From the NCBI GenBank assembly GCA_964499485.1, contig CAZCLF010000001.1:62001-126000 (forward strand): 64,000 nt of DNA, read 5' to 3'. Of this stretch, positions 53,403-61,276 are shown in pieces. Numbering within the stretch: the first letter of the stretch is position 1; every line of letters begins with the position of its first letter. The notes below the pieces were generated by a model. That model was given only the letters and a program-made list of their open reading frames with translations, had not been told where the DNA came from and searched no databases. A program made the position numbers and the translations under genes. This DNA comes from Ga0074130 sp964499485. GTDB lineage: Bacteria; Pseudomonadota; Gammaproteobacteria; Burkholderiales; Rhodocyclaceae.

Positions 53403-54632
53403 ATGGCGAACATTCTGGTTGTTGATGACGAAATCGGTATCCGCGAACTGCTATCGGAAATTCTCCGCGACGAAGGGCACGATGTTGTCGTCGCCGAAAA
53501 TGCGACCGAGGCACGGATTGCCCGCGAAGTACGACGTCCTGATCTGGTCCTTCTCGATATCTGGATGCCGGATACGGATGGCATCACCCTGCTCAAGGAA
53601 TGGAGCGCGAACGGACATCTGAACATGCCTGTGATCATGATGTCTGGTCATGCCTCGATCGAAACCGCCGTCGAAGCCACCAAGATCGGCGCACTCGACT
53701 TCCTCGAAAAACCAATTGGGATGCAGAAGCTGCTGGCCGGCGTAAAGCGTGGCCTTGAGCGCACCACGCGCCCGGCGGCAACGGGCTTGTCACTGGCCGC
53801 GTTCTCGCGCTCTGGGCCCTTGCGTGACCTCAAGCGGCGCGTCGATCAGATTGCCGCTAGCAGCCGCCTGATCATGCTGCGCTGTGGCAATGGGAGCATC
53901 GCTGAACTCGTGGCCCGAACGCTACATACCCCTGGCAAGGCATGGCTGGATCTGGCCGCCGATTCCAATCCGTTGTCGCTGGATACCTTGCAAGCAGCGC
54001 ATGGCGGCATTTTGTATGCCGAGGAAATTGGTCGCCTGACCCGTTTGCAGCAGAAGAATCTCATCTTCGCAGCCGACCGCCTCGATAAGCTGGGCATGCG
54101 GATGGTGGTGGCCAGCAGCCTTGATCATGCCGCGCTTGTGGCCAGCGGCTGGGAAGAGGCTGCATTGAAGCGACTTTCTGACGTTGCCCTAGGGGTGCCC
54201 ACACTTCTCGAAATCAAGGATGAAATTCCAGATATCGCTGCCCAGTTGCTTTCGTTACTGGTGGAAGCAGGTGAAGCCCCTGCTCGGCGCTTATCCACTG
54301 CGGCGCAGAATGGCCTGCGTCAGCACACATGGCCAGGCGGCTACAGCGAGTTGCGTGGGGTTATCAAGTCACTCGCGCTAGGTGCGATCGAAGAAGAAAT
54401 TGCTGGTGACGAAGTGGCACGCCTACTGGGACACGATCCTAGCAACCCGCTCCCTGGCTTGCCACCAGAAGTGATGGACCTCCCGCTACGTGAGGCCCGT
54501 GAGGTATTCGAACGCATGTATTTCGAATATCACCTCGCTGTTGATGGCAGCAATATGACCCGACTGGCCGAGAAGACAGGTCTTGAGCGGACTCACCTGT
54601 ATCGCAAGCTGAAGGATCTAGGTATCCGCTAA
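53403..54632 (+). CDS. ntrX: NtrX-type response regulator with degenerate AAA+ domain
   Basis: A 409-residue regulator. The receiver domain is intact (VVDDE, Asp52 in LVLLDIWMP, Ser81, Lys103). The following domain aligns with sigma-54 activators but has lost the Walker A motif (RCGNGSIAEL occupies that place) and the GAFTGA loop, while AHGGILYAEEIGRL retains the Walker B neighbourhood. It is therefore unlikely to hydrolyse ATP or remodel sigma-54. A Fis-type helix-turn-helix at the C terminus (NMTRLAEKTGLERTHLYRKL) is complete. It lies 94 bases after ntrY. Confidence 0.9.
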   Translation: MANILVVDDEIGIRELLSEILRDEGHDVVVAENATEARIAREVRRPDLVLLDIWMPDTDGITLLKEWSANGHLNMPVIMMSGHASIETAVEATKIGALDFLEKPIGMQKLLAGVKRGLERTTRPAATGLSLAAFSRSGPLRDLKRRVDQIAASSRLIMLRCGNGSIAELVARTLHTPGKAWLDLAADSNPLSLDTLQAAHGGILYAEEIGRLTRLQQKNLIFAADRLDKLGMRMVVASSLDHAALVASGWEEAALKRLSDVALGVPTLLEIKDEIPDIAAQLLSLLVEAGEAPARRLSTAAQNGLRQHTWPGGYSELRGVIKSLALGAIEEEIAGDEVARLLGHDPSNPLPGLPPEVMDLPLREAREVFERMYFEYHLAVDGSNMTRLAEKTGLERTHLYRKLKDLGIR

Positions 54633-55189
54633 GCGAAGCCCCGCTGCGGGCAGCTAGCAAGATGATCGTTGGTCATGCCGATCGCCTGCATGTAGGCATA
54701 GATTATTGTTGAGCCAACGAACTTAAAACCACGCTTCTTTAGATCTTTAGAAATGCGGTCGGATAAGGGCGTGCTGGCAGGCACGTCAGCCATGCTGCGT
54801 ATCTGTGGTTGCAAAGGAACGCCATCTACATAAGCCCACAGGTAGGCATCCAGCCCGTCGACCTCTTCACGCAACCGTAGGTAGGCACGGGCATTGGTAA
54901 TCGTGGCGGTAATCTTGAGTCGATTGCGCACGATACCGGGGTCACCCATCAGTCGCTCAACATCGCGGTCGGTGTAACGGGCAATCTTCTCTACATCAAA
55001 GTTATCAAACGCCTTGCGGTAATGCTCGCGCTTTCGCAAGATCGTGATCCACGATAGCCCTGCTTGTGCCCCTTCGAGGATCAGCATTTCGAAGAGCATG
55101 CGCTCATCGTGGCAAGGCTTGCCCCATTCCTCGTCGTGATATTTCACATAGAGCGGATCCTCACCACACCACGCACAGCGCTTGCTCAT
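54629..55189 (-). CDS. tag: DNA-3-methyladenine glycosylase I
   Basis: A 186-residue base-excision repair glycosylase. Zinc ligands appear in the N-terminal RCAWCGEDPLYVKYHDEEWG and the C-terminal NDHLASCPQ, and the middle GLSWITILRKREHYRKAF block with the helix-hairpin region is typical of Tag. It removes 3-methyladenine from alkylated DNA. It starts with ATG at 55189, 14 bases after the VOC gene on the same strand, and its stop overlaps the ntrX stop. Confidence 0.94.
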   Translation of the reverse strand: MSKRCAWCGEDPLYVKYHDEEWGKPCHDERMLFEMLILEGAQAGLSWITILRKREHYRKAFDNFDVEKIARYTDRDVERLMGDPGIVRNRLKITATITNARAYLRLREEVDGLDAYLWAYVDGVPLQPQIRSMADVPASTPLSDRISKDLKKRGFKFVGSTIIYAYMQAIGMTNDHLASCPQRGFA

Positions 55190-55203
55190 CGCGGACTCCT
55201 GAA

Positions 55204-55569
55204 TCAGTTGGGGGAATGCAGCCCGACAGTATTACCTTCACTGTCATGGAACAGCGCAATATAACCGTGTTCGCCAATACTGGTCTTGGGTAAGACGACC
55301 TTGCCACCCAGACTGACCGCGCGGGTCAAAGGCAGCGCAAGGTCGTTCCCGGCATAGAGATAAACCAGCGTGCCTGTGGCCGAAGGCTGGTAATTTTTCC
55401 CGCAGGTTATGCAGCCGCCAACGCCTGGGTTGGGGTGCGGGAAGATGCCCATCTTAAGTTCCGGCGTTTCCTCAAGCTGCAACTCGACATTGAAGACCCG
55501 CTCGTAAAAATGGCGGGCGCGCTCAAAATTAAGCGTAGGGATCTCAAACCAGCTAATCGGGGGATGCAT
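55204..55569 (-). CDS. VOC-family protein
   Basis: A 121-residue single-chain VOC protein. WFEIPTLNFERARHFYERVF opens the first module, given here as PTLNFERARHFYERVF, and the second ends ALFHDSEGNTVGLHSP. The GCITCGKNYQ segment matches the PhnB-unlike group typically annotated as VOC family/glyoxalase. Ligand unknown. The ATG at 55569 has an AAGGAG ribosome-binding site, favouring it over longer frames. It is divergent from the WYL regulator gene, with which it probably shares an operator. Confidence 0.82.
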   Translation of the reverse strand: MHPPISWFEIPTLNFERARHFYERVFNVELQLEETPELKMGIFPHPNPGVGGCITCGKNYQPSATGTLVYLYAGNDLALPLTRAVSLGGKVVLPKTSIGEHGYIALFHDSEGNTVGLHSPN

Positions 55570-55620
55570 GACAGTCTCCTTGGGGTTAATGGAGGCACCA
55601 TGCTGCCGCTTGGCTACTGC

Positions 55621-55688
55621 CACCGTTATGTCAGTAGCCATTCCCAGAGCACTTGGGAAGACAGGTATCCTGACACCGTTATGTCAGG
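55621..55688. promoter_or_regulatory. Operator candidate between VOC and WYL regulator genes
   Basis: A 14-base direct repeat CACCGTTATGTCAG occurs at 55621 and 55674, 53 bases apart, about five helical turns. The second copy is part of an inverted repeat CCTGACA-6-TGTCAGG (55669-55688) that covers the ribosome-binding site of the WYL gene. The layout suggests autoregulation and joint control of the divergent VOC gene. Confidence 0.65.
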
Positions 55689-55699
55689 AGGAAGCAAAC

Positions 55700-56377
55700 A
55701 TGCGGCGTGCCGACCGGCTGTTCCAGATCGTCTTGCTGCTGGATCGCCGCCGTGCGGTCACAGCACGCGAAATCGCGGAAGCACTGAATATTTCTGAGCG
55801 CACCGTGTATCGGGATATCGCCGATCTGTCGCGGTCAGGCGTGCCGATCAGCGGCGAAGCCGGCGTTGGCTATATGCTGCGCTCCGGTTATCGGCTACCA
55901 CCATTGATGTTCGACCCTGAAGAGTTGCAGGCGCTGGCGCTTGGCAGCCGTATGGTCAAAGGCTGGGCGGACGAGGCGCTGGGGCGGGCGGCTGAGCGCG
56001 CACTGTTACGCATTGAAGCGGTGCTGCCCAAGCAACTCAAGGATCAACCAGCGCGTGAAGCTTTGCTGGTCCCGGACTTTCATGTTCCACAAAAGATGGT
56101 CGAACCGCTGGGCAAGCTGCGACTGTGCATTGCCGAATCGCGCAAGGCACAGCTCGGCTACACCCGTGTCGATGGCGAAGCCAGCAGCCGCACCATCTGG
56201 CCGCTCGGATTGGTCTTCTGGGGCGAGACCTGGACACTGGCCGCATGGTGCGAACTGCGGGGTGACTTCCGCAGCTTTCGGCCCGATCGTATGGACGACT
56301 TGACCGTACTGGATGAGCGTTTTCCCAGTCAGGGCATGCTGCAGAAATACATGAATCTTTACGCGAGCGACTGCTGA
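55700..56377 (+). CDS. YafY-family transcriptional regulator (HTH-WYL)
   Basis: A 225-residue regulator. The N-terminal helix-turn-helix is RRAVTAREIAEALNISERTV with YRDIADLSRSGVPISGE following; the C-terminal WYL domain contains the RTIWPLGLVFWGETWTLAAW block. Such proteins sense small ligands, including nucleotides, with the WYL fold, and this YafY group often sits beside VOC or glyoxalase genes. The ATG at 55700 follows an AGGAGG ribosome-binding site inside an inverted repeat. It converges with the LysR gene after three bases. Confidence 0.89.
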   Translation: MRRADRLFQIVLLLDRRRAVTAREIAEALNISERTVYRDIADLSRSGVPISGEAGVGYMLRSGYRLPPLMFDPEELQALALGSRMVKGWADEALGRAAERALLRIEAVLPKQLKDQPAREALLVPDFHVPQKMVEPLGKLRLCIAESRKAQLGYTRVDGEASSRTIWPLGLVFWGETWTLAAWCELRGDFRSFRPDRMDDLTVLDERFPSQGMLQKYMNLYASDC

Positions 56378-56380
56378 AGC

Positions 56381-57271
56381 TCAACGCTGCGCCAGCGCCT
56401 CATCCACCACCCCAACCACCGTCTCACGCAAGATGTCTTGTAGCAGCTGCACTGCCGGCGACTGTGCTTCTGGTTGACCGATGAAGACCAAGGAGACAGT
56501 TGGCAATGCTGGTAATTTCTCAGCCTTGCCAAGCACGGCAAGATGGCGAGGCACACCAATGGGAGTGCGCACAGCCAAGCCCAAGCCACTATCAACGGCG
56601 GCCCACAGCCCTGCAAGACTGGGCGTGGTGAAGGACAAATGCCAAGGCTGGCCAATTTTATCGAGGGCGCTGGTTGCAGCAGCACGGAACATGCAAGGGG
56701 CGTCGAATGCGGCCAGGGGCAACACCGTTTTTGATGAGCGCACATAGCCCGGCTGCCCCACCCAGACCAGTGGTAGCTCGGCGACCTTGTCGAGATAACG
56801 TGTCACGCGTTCGTCCTGCCAGACCAAGGCGAAATCCAATTGGCCGGCTGCAACGCGTTTGATGAGCTCGCTATTGCGCTCCGCACGCGCCTCAATGCGG
56901 ACTTTGTCATGGCTTCTGGCAAATCTGGCCAGTACCGCGGGTAAGCCGTTCTCTGCAAAATCATGCGGCAAGCCAACGCGCACCCAGCCCTCGATGGTGG
57001 TGCTGCGCACACGCGTGACAGCCTCATCGTTCAGCTCTAACAGCCGTCTTGCATAGCCGAGTAGCAGCTCGCCAGCATCCGTCAGTGCGAGCTTACGTCC
57101 AGCCTTACGAAACAGGGGCTGTTCAAGCTGACTCTCTAGCTTACGCAACTGAGCACTCACCGCAGCGGGCGAACGCCCCAGCCGCGCTGCGGCTTGCGCA
57201 AAGCTACCGAGCTCGACCCCCGTGACAAAGGTACGCAGCACATCGATTTCCAGATTAGGGCGCAGGCTCAT
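56381..57271 (-). CDS. LysR-family transcriptional regulator (LrhA-like)
   Basis: A 296-residue LysR regulator. The N-terminal helix-turn-helix reads SFAQAAARLGRSPAAVSAQL, followed by the linker helix and a substrate-binding domain resembling LrhA/IciA-type proteins. The ligand is not identifiable. It is divergent from the small membrane protein gene at 57383, across a 111-base AT-rich gap that probably holds its own operator. Confidence 0.86.
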   Translation of the reverse strand: MSLRPNLEIDVLRTFVTGVELGSFAQAAARLGRSPAAVSAQLRKLESQLEQPLFRKAGRKLALTDAGELLLGYARRLLELNDEAVTRVRSTTIEGWVRVGLPHDFAENGLPAVLARFARSHDKVRIEARAERNSELIKRVAAGQLDFALVWQDERVTRYLDKVAELPLVWVGQPGYVRSSKTVLPLAAFDAPCMFRAAATSALDKIGQPWHLSFTTPSLAGLWAAVDSGLGLAVRTPIGVPRHLAVLGKAEKLPALPTVSLVFIGQPEAQSPAVQLLQDILRETVVGVVDEALAQR

Positions 57272-57344
57272 TATTCAAAATTTCGGAATGGTTAGTTAAA
57301 AACTATTCGATATTCAGAACGATCTTCACTGCCTAGAGTACGTC

Positions 57345-57365
57345 TGTCAAGTCACCGACCTGACA
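57345..57365. promoter_or_regulatory. Dyad upstream of the small membrane protein gene
   Basis: TGTCA and TGACA arms separated by 11 bases, with an inner GT/AC pair, lie 17-38 bases upstream of the 57383 start. This is a reasonable LysR-type half-site arrangement, though short arms keep the confidence low. The region 57272-57344 is AT-rich and probably holds both promoters. Confidence 0.35.
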
Positions 57366-57382
57366 CTCACGAGGAGATCAAT

Positions 57383-57586
57383 ATGCAAAGGCGCACCGAT
57401 TCAATCACCCACCATTCAGTAGCCGCACTTAAGCGTCACGCCTTACTAAGCACGTTGGGCAAAGTCGCGCTGGCGTTGCTAGCGGCACTTTTGCTTGGAT
57501 TTGCCATGCAACAAATGCCAAGCAGTATGGCTGAGGGCTGGTCCCTACCGATGGAGCCCGCACAAGCTGCCGCCTTTACGGCATGA
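57383..57586 (+). CDS. Small single-pass membrane protein, probable LysR target
   Basis: A 67-residue protein with a basic N terminus and one hydrophobic helix (about residues 24-44), then a short tail. The ATG follows a GAGGAG ribosome-binding site at 57371, about as strong as any in the window, which supports a real gene. I do not recognise a family. It is divergent from the LysR gene, a common regulator-target arrangement, and its end overlaps mutY on the other strand by 11 bases. Confidence 0.62.
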   Translation: MQRRTDSITHHSVAALKRHALLSTLGKVALALLAALLLGFAMQQMPSSMAEGWSLPMEPAQAAAFTA

Positions 57587-58625
57587 CAGTTGGCGGTACC
57601 CGCTCAAGCAAGATGCGGATGGGGGCAGGGAGTGCTGCGGATGCATAGTCAGCTGGTGACAAACAGCGTAGGCGGTTGTCATTCACCGCTGTCGAGGTAG
57701 CATTCCTTGCGAGCAGCGGGCGCAGTGTCAGATGAAAGTGGGTGAAGGTATGTCGCAGTGCGGGCAACTCCTCCCACTGACTAATGGTCACGCCATAGTG
57801 TTGTTGCGCGTAGTCGGAAGGATCAGCGTCCGCAGGCAGTTCTGGCAGGCACAGCATGCCGCCCCAGATGCCACTTGGCGGGCGTTGTTCAAGCAGGATG
57901 CCCCCCGGCCCCTGTATTAGCAGGAAACGACTTTCGCGTTCAGGTACTGTTTTCTTCGGCCGCGGCATGGGTAGCTCGGCGATGCGATTGTCGCGATAAG
58001 CGACACACCTATCGGCGAGCGGACAGCGACCACACAAAGGCTTGCCACGCGTGCACACGGTAGCGCCCAAGTCCATTTGTGCCTGCGTGTACACACCTGT
58101 ATCTTGCGCCGGCATCAGCGACTCAGCCAACGCCCACATCGCTTTCTCAACTTTTTTGGTGCCCGGAAACCCTTCAATACCAAAGCAACGCGCGAATACA
58201 CGCTTCACATTGCCATCGAGAATTGGGGTCTGCGCACCGAAGCAGAAACTAGCAATCGCATTTGCTGTAGAGCGCCCGATACCGGGCAGTTCAGCGATCA
58301 AACTGGCATCTGCAGGAAATACACCACCATGCTTGGCAACCACAGCTTGCGCGCACTTGTGCAGATTGCGTGCGCGTGCGTAATAGCCTAGGCCGCTCCA
58401 CAATGGCATGACGTCGTCCACCGGCGCCGATGCGAGATCATTCAGTGTCGGGAAGCGCGCAAGGAAACGCTGGTAATACGGAATGACCGTTGTAACCTGC
58501 GTCTGCTGCAGCATAATCTCGGACAGCCACACGCGGTAAGGATCCCGTGTGTTTTGCCAGGGCAGACCTTTGCGTCCATGCTGCGCATGCCAGGCAATCA
58601 GGCGCTGCGCAAATTCACGATGCAT
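57576..58625 (-). CDS. mutY: Adenine DNA glycosylase MutY
   Basis: A 349-residue glycosylase that removes adenine mispaired with 8-oxoguanine. Catalytic Glu36 in SEIMLQQTQV, the helix-hairpin-helix with LPGIGRSTANAIASF and Asp in PILDGNVKRV, and the iron-sulfur cluster CTRGKPLCGRCPLADRC (C-x6-C-x2-C-x5-C) are intact. A C-terminal NUDIX-like domain (about 225-345) recognises 8-oxoguanine. Its ATG overlaps the purT stop by one base (TAATG), so the genes are coupled. Confidence 0.95.
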   Translation of the reverse strand: MHREFAQRLIAWHAQHGRKGLPWQNTRDPYRVWLSEIMLQQTQVTTVIPYYQRFLARFPTLNDLASAPVDDVMPLWSGLGYYARARNLHKCAQAVVAKHGGVFPADASLIAELPGIGRSTANAIASFCFGAQTPILDGNVKRVFARCFGIEGFPGTKKVEKAMWALAESLMPAQDTGVYTQAQMDLGATVCTRGKPLCGRCPLADRCVAYRDNRIAELPMPRPKKTVPERESRFLLIQGPGGILLEQRPPSGIWGGMLCLPELPADADPSDYAQQHYGVTISQWEELPALRHTFTHFHLTLRPLLARNATSTAVNDNRLRCLSPADYASAALPAPIRILLERVPPTVMP

Positions 58626-59830
58626 TAGAGCGCGACGGGTTTGACTTTGCTGGCTGCCAGTTTGGCGCGAGTGCGGGCCTCATCTGTGTCTTTACCAATG
58701 GCTACGGCAACGCCCATGCGCCGCTTGACAAAGCTCTCGGGCTTGCCGAACAAGCGCAGATCCGATTCGGGTACGGCCAGGGCCTCTGCCACGCCATCGA
58801 AGACGATGCCCTTTGCATCGATGCCGCCGTAAATCACAGCTGATGCACCCGGCGCACGCAGGGAGGCATCTACTGGTAGGCCGAGGATTGCACGGGCATG
58901 CAGTTCAAACTCGGAATAACGCTGCGAAGCCAGTGTGACCAAGCCGGTGTCATGTGGGCGCGGACTGACTTCGGAGAACCAAACCTCATCGCCCTTGACG
59001 AATAATTCAACCCCAAACAAGCCACGTCCGCCGAGGTTCTCGGTTACTGCACGCGCGACTTCACGCGATTTATGCAAGGCCACTGGTGACATCGCCATGG
59101 GTTGCCAGGACTCGATGTAATCGCCGTCCTTCTGAATGTGTCCGATCGGCTCGCAGAATTGGGTTTCTGTAACGCCCTGTGCGTTATCTGCACGCACCGT
59201 CAGCAAGGTGATCTCGTACTCAAAATTAATGAAGCCTTCGACAATGACGCGGCCACTCTTCACACGGCCGCCATCCATGGCGTGGTTCCAGGCCTTTGCA
59301 ACATCGGCACCCGAACGCATCACTGATTGCCCCTTGCCCGAGGACGACATGACAGGCTTGACCACGCAGGGATAGCCCACCGCATCGGCCCCTGCCTGCA
59401 GCTCATCCTGCGTATCGGCAAAACGATAAGGGGAAGTCGGTAAACCGAGCGTTTCGGCGGCCAAACGCCGAATACCTTCACGGTTCATCGTTAATTGCGT
59501 TGCGCGTGCGGTCGGCACCACCGTTGCCAATGCTGCGGCTTCAATTTCGGCCAGCGTCTCTGTTGCAATAGCCTCGATTTCGGGCACGATGAAATGTGGC
59601 TTTTCCTGCTCAATCAACTGACGTAAGGCTGCGCCATCGGTCATATTGATGACATGACTGCGGTGTGCCACCTGCATGCCCGGCGCATCTGGATAACGAT
59701 CAACGCCGATGACCTCACAGCCAAGTCGCTGCAATGCGATAATGACTTCCTTGCCAAGTTCGCCGCAGCCAAGCAACATAACGCGGGTGGCAGAGGGAGA
59801 GAGGGGCGTTCCAATACGGGGAGTGCTCAT
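58625..59830 (-). CDS. purT: Formate-dependent GAR transformylase PurT
   Basis: A 401-residue ATP-grasp enzyme converting glycinamide ribonucleotide to its formyl form using formate and ATP. The N-terminal RVMLLGCGELGKEVIIALQR and the VDRYPDAPGMQVAHRSHVI block, the ATP-grasp segment VVKPVMSSSGKGQSV and FSEVSPRPHDTGLVTLAS identify it. Length is normal (about 392-400). It starts with ATG at 59830 and leads into mutY. Confidence 0.95.
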   Translation of the reverse strand: MSTPRIGTPLSPSATRVMLLGCGELGKEVIIALQRLGCEVIGVDRYPDAPGMQVAHRSHVINMTDGAALRQLIEQEKPHFIVPEIEAIATETLAEIEAAALATVVPTARATQLTMNREGIRRLAAETLGLPTSPYRFADTQDELQAGADAVGYPCVVKPVMSSSGKGQSVMRSGADVAKAWNHAMDGGRVKSGRVIVEGFINFEYEITLLTVRADNAQGVTETQFCEPIGHIQKDGDYIESWQPMAMSPVALHKSREVARAVTENLGGRGLFGVELFVKGDEVWFSEVSPRPHDTGLVTLASQRYSEFELHARAILGLPVDASLRAPGASAVIYGGIDAKGIVFDGVAEALAVPESDLRLFGKPESFVKRRMGVAVAIGKDTDEARTRAKLAASKVKPVAL

Positions 59831-59998
59831 GATTTTCCCGGGCAGGCAAATGCAAAAGACTGAATTCTAGACCAGCAGTGACAGCAAAACAGGAATTGAA
59901 AGCGCACGCGTAGCCTTTAGCGTATGTCTAAACGTCCCAACAAGCTGGCAATGCAGGTTGTCCAGCAAGGGTTTCCCTTGCTAAATACGCACACAACA

Positions 59999-60490
59999 AT
60001 GTCTACAGAGAACTCAAATTTCACACCTCCAGCCCTACGCCAAGCCTTTGGTAGCTTTGCTACTGGGATCACGGTAATTACAGCGCTGGATGCATCAGGT
60101 AAGCCCACAGGCATCACCGTCAATTCGTTTGCCTCAGTTTCGCTTGACCCACCGCTGGTCCTCTGGTGCATTGACTTAGGAACGCCCTCGTTTGCGACTT
60201 TCCGTGATTGCACTCACTACGCGATCAACGTCCTCTCAGCAGACCAAGAGGACATTTCGAATCGATTTGCCAATCCAAGTGCCGATAAGTTTGCTGGGAT
60301 TGATTACGGCCACGGCATTGGCGGGATCCCCTTACTGTCCGGCTGTGTCGCCACATTTGAATGCAGTAACGCGGCCCAATACCCGGGCGGAGATCATCTG
60401 ATTCTTGTCGGCAAAGTAGAAAACTATCAAGTGAGCCTAGATGCACCGCTGCTGTATTTTGCAAGCAAATACGCGCGCATCCAACCCTAA
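59999..60490 (+). CDS. Flavin reductase-like protein (HpaC type)
   Basis: A 163-residue flavin-binding split-barrel protein. PALRQAFGSFATGITVITA near the N terminus and NSFASVSLDPPLVLWCI identify the flavin reductase-like family, which supplies reduced FMN/FAD to two-component monooxygenases. No monooxygenase partner is nearby. Starts at 59924, 59951 and 59999 are all in frame without a strong ribosome-binding site; I chose 59999 by family length. Confidence 0.8.
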   Translation: MSTENSNFTPPALRQAFGSFATGITVITALDASGKPTGITVNSFASVSLDPPLVLWCIDLGTPSFATFRDCTHYAINVLSADQEDISNRFANPSADKFAGIDYGHGIGGIPLLSGCVATFECSNAAQYPGGDHLILVGKVENYQVSLDAPLLYFASKYARIQP

Positions 60491-60510
60491 TCGTCATTCA
60501 ACGTACCCGC

Positions 60511-60547
60511 AAATACAAAGGGCCAGCAGTGCTGGCCCTTTGTATTT
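60511..60547. terminator. Bidirectional terminator, perfect 18-base arms
   Basis: AAATACAAAGGGCCAGCA and its exact complement surround a single central base; with a few bases open as loop this gives a GC-rich stem with A- and T-rich ends. It lies between the flavin reductase gene and the convergent DUF4198 gene and should stop transcription from both. Confidence 0.93.
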
Positions 60548-60562
60548 ATTGCTGCTCCGTTA

Positions 60563-61264
60563 TCAATAAGCTTTCGGCTTATCGGCAGCAGGAGAGAATG
60601 TTGCAAGTCCCTTAACTTGCCGATACGCCAATGTTGCACGCAAGCGGCGCCCTTCATATGCAACACCGTTGTATTCTCCGGCCTCAGGCAATACATGCGT
60701 GGCCTCCATCACGTACACCCCACGCCACGGCATGTCGACCTCAATTCGTCCATCCGCATTGGTTTTGATCTCGCGCATCCAACCATTCGGGGCGACAACC
60801 ACCACCTTGGTCGCAGCCAGCGCTTGCTTCTTCACAAACACCTGAAACTCACCGGCCTTGCCGGTTGGAACGAGATCAAGCTCGGCTTCTGGGGTTTGAG
60901 CTGCAGGGCTATCTGCATAGCGTGCATAGAACAAAGGTTTGACGATGCCAATGCCCTGCTTGCGCCAATCTCGGACCGGGCTTTCTATCGCTTCAGCTCG
61001 AATCGCAAGAGCCTTCCCAGTATTGTGGTACAGCCATGCATTGCTAGCTTTCTTGCCACTGACCAGTTGCCCTTGCACAAAAACTTGCGGCGTACCAATG
61101 TTATCAAGACGTCCAGGCGAGGGCTCATGCTTGGCCTCATCATATTCACCGTAATACAGATAAATGCTCTTGCTATCGCGCTCAATCCACACGGCATGAG
61201 CCATGACAGTGCTGGTTAGACTCAGCAGAAATGCCGACAGTAGGCCTTTGAGTAAAGTATTCAT
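60563..61264 (-). CDS. DUF4198 periplasmic protein, partner of TonB receptor
   Basis: A 233-residue exported protein: signal peptide about residues 1-22 (ending VMA-HAVW). HAVWIERDSKSIYLYYGEYDE and the later RAEAIE and EYNGVAYEGRRLR blocks fit DUF4198, a family of periplasmic proteins often next to TonB receptors and metal uptake genes. The ATG at 61264 has AAGGG six bases upstream, better placed than the ATG at 61270. It starts 12 bases after the TonB receptor stop, so they form one operon. Confidence 0.84.
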   Translation of the reverse strand: MNTLLKGLLSAFLLSLTSTVMAHAVWIERDSKSIYLYYGEYDEAKHEPSPGRLDNIGTPQVFVQGQLVSGKKASNAWLYHNTGKALAIRAEAIESPVRDWRKQGIGIVKPLFYARYADSPAAQTPEAELDLVPTGKAGEFQVFVKKQALAATKVVVVAPNGWMREIKTNADGRIEVDMPWRGVYVMEATHVLPEAGEYNGVAYEGRRLRATLAYRQVKGLATFSPAADKPKAY

Positions 61265-61276
61265 ATACATCCCTTG

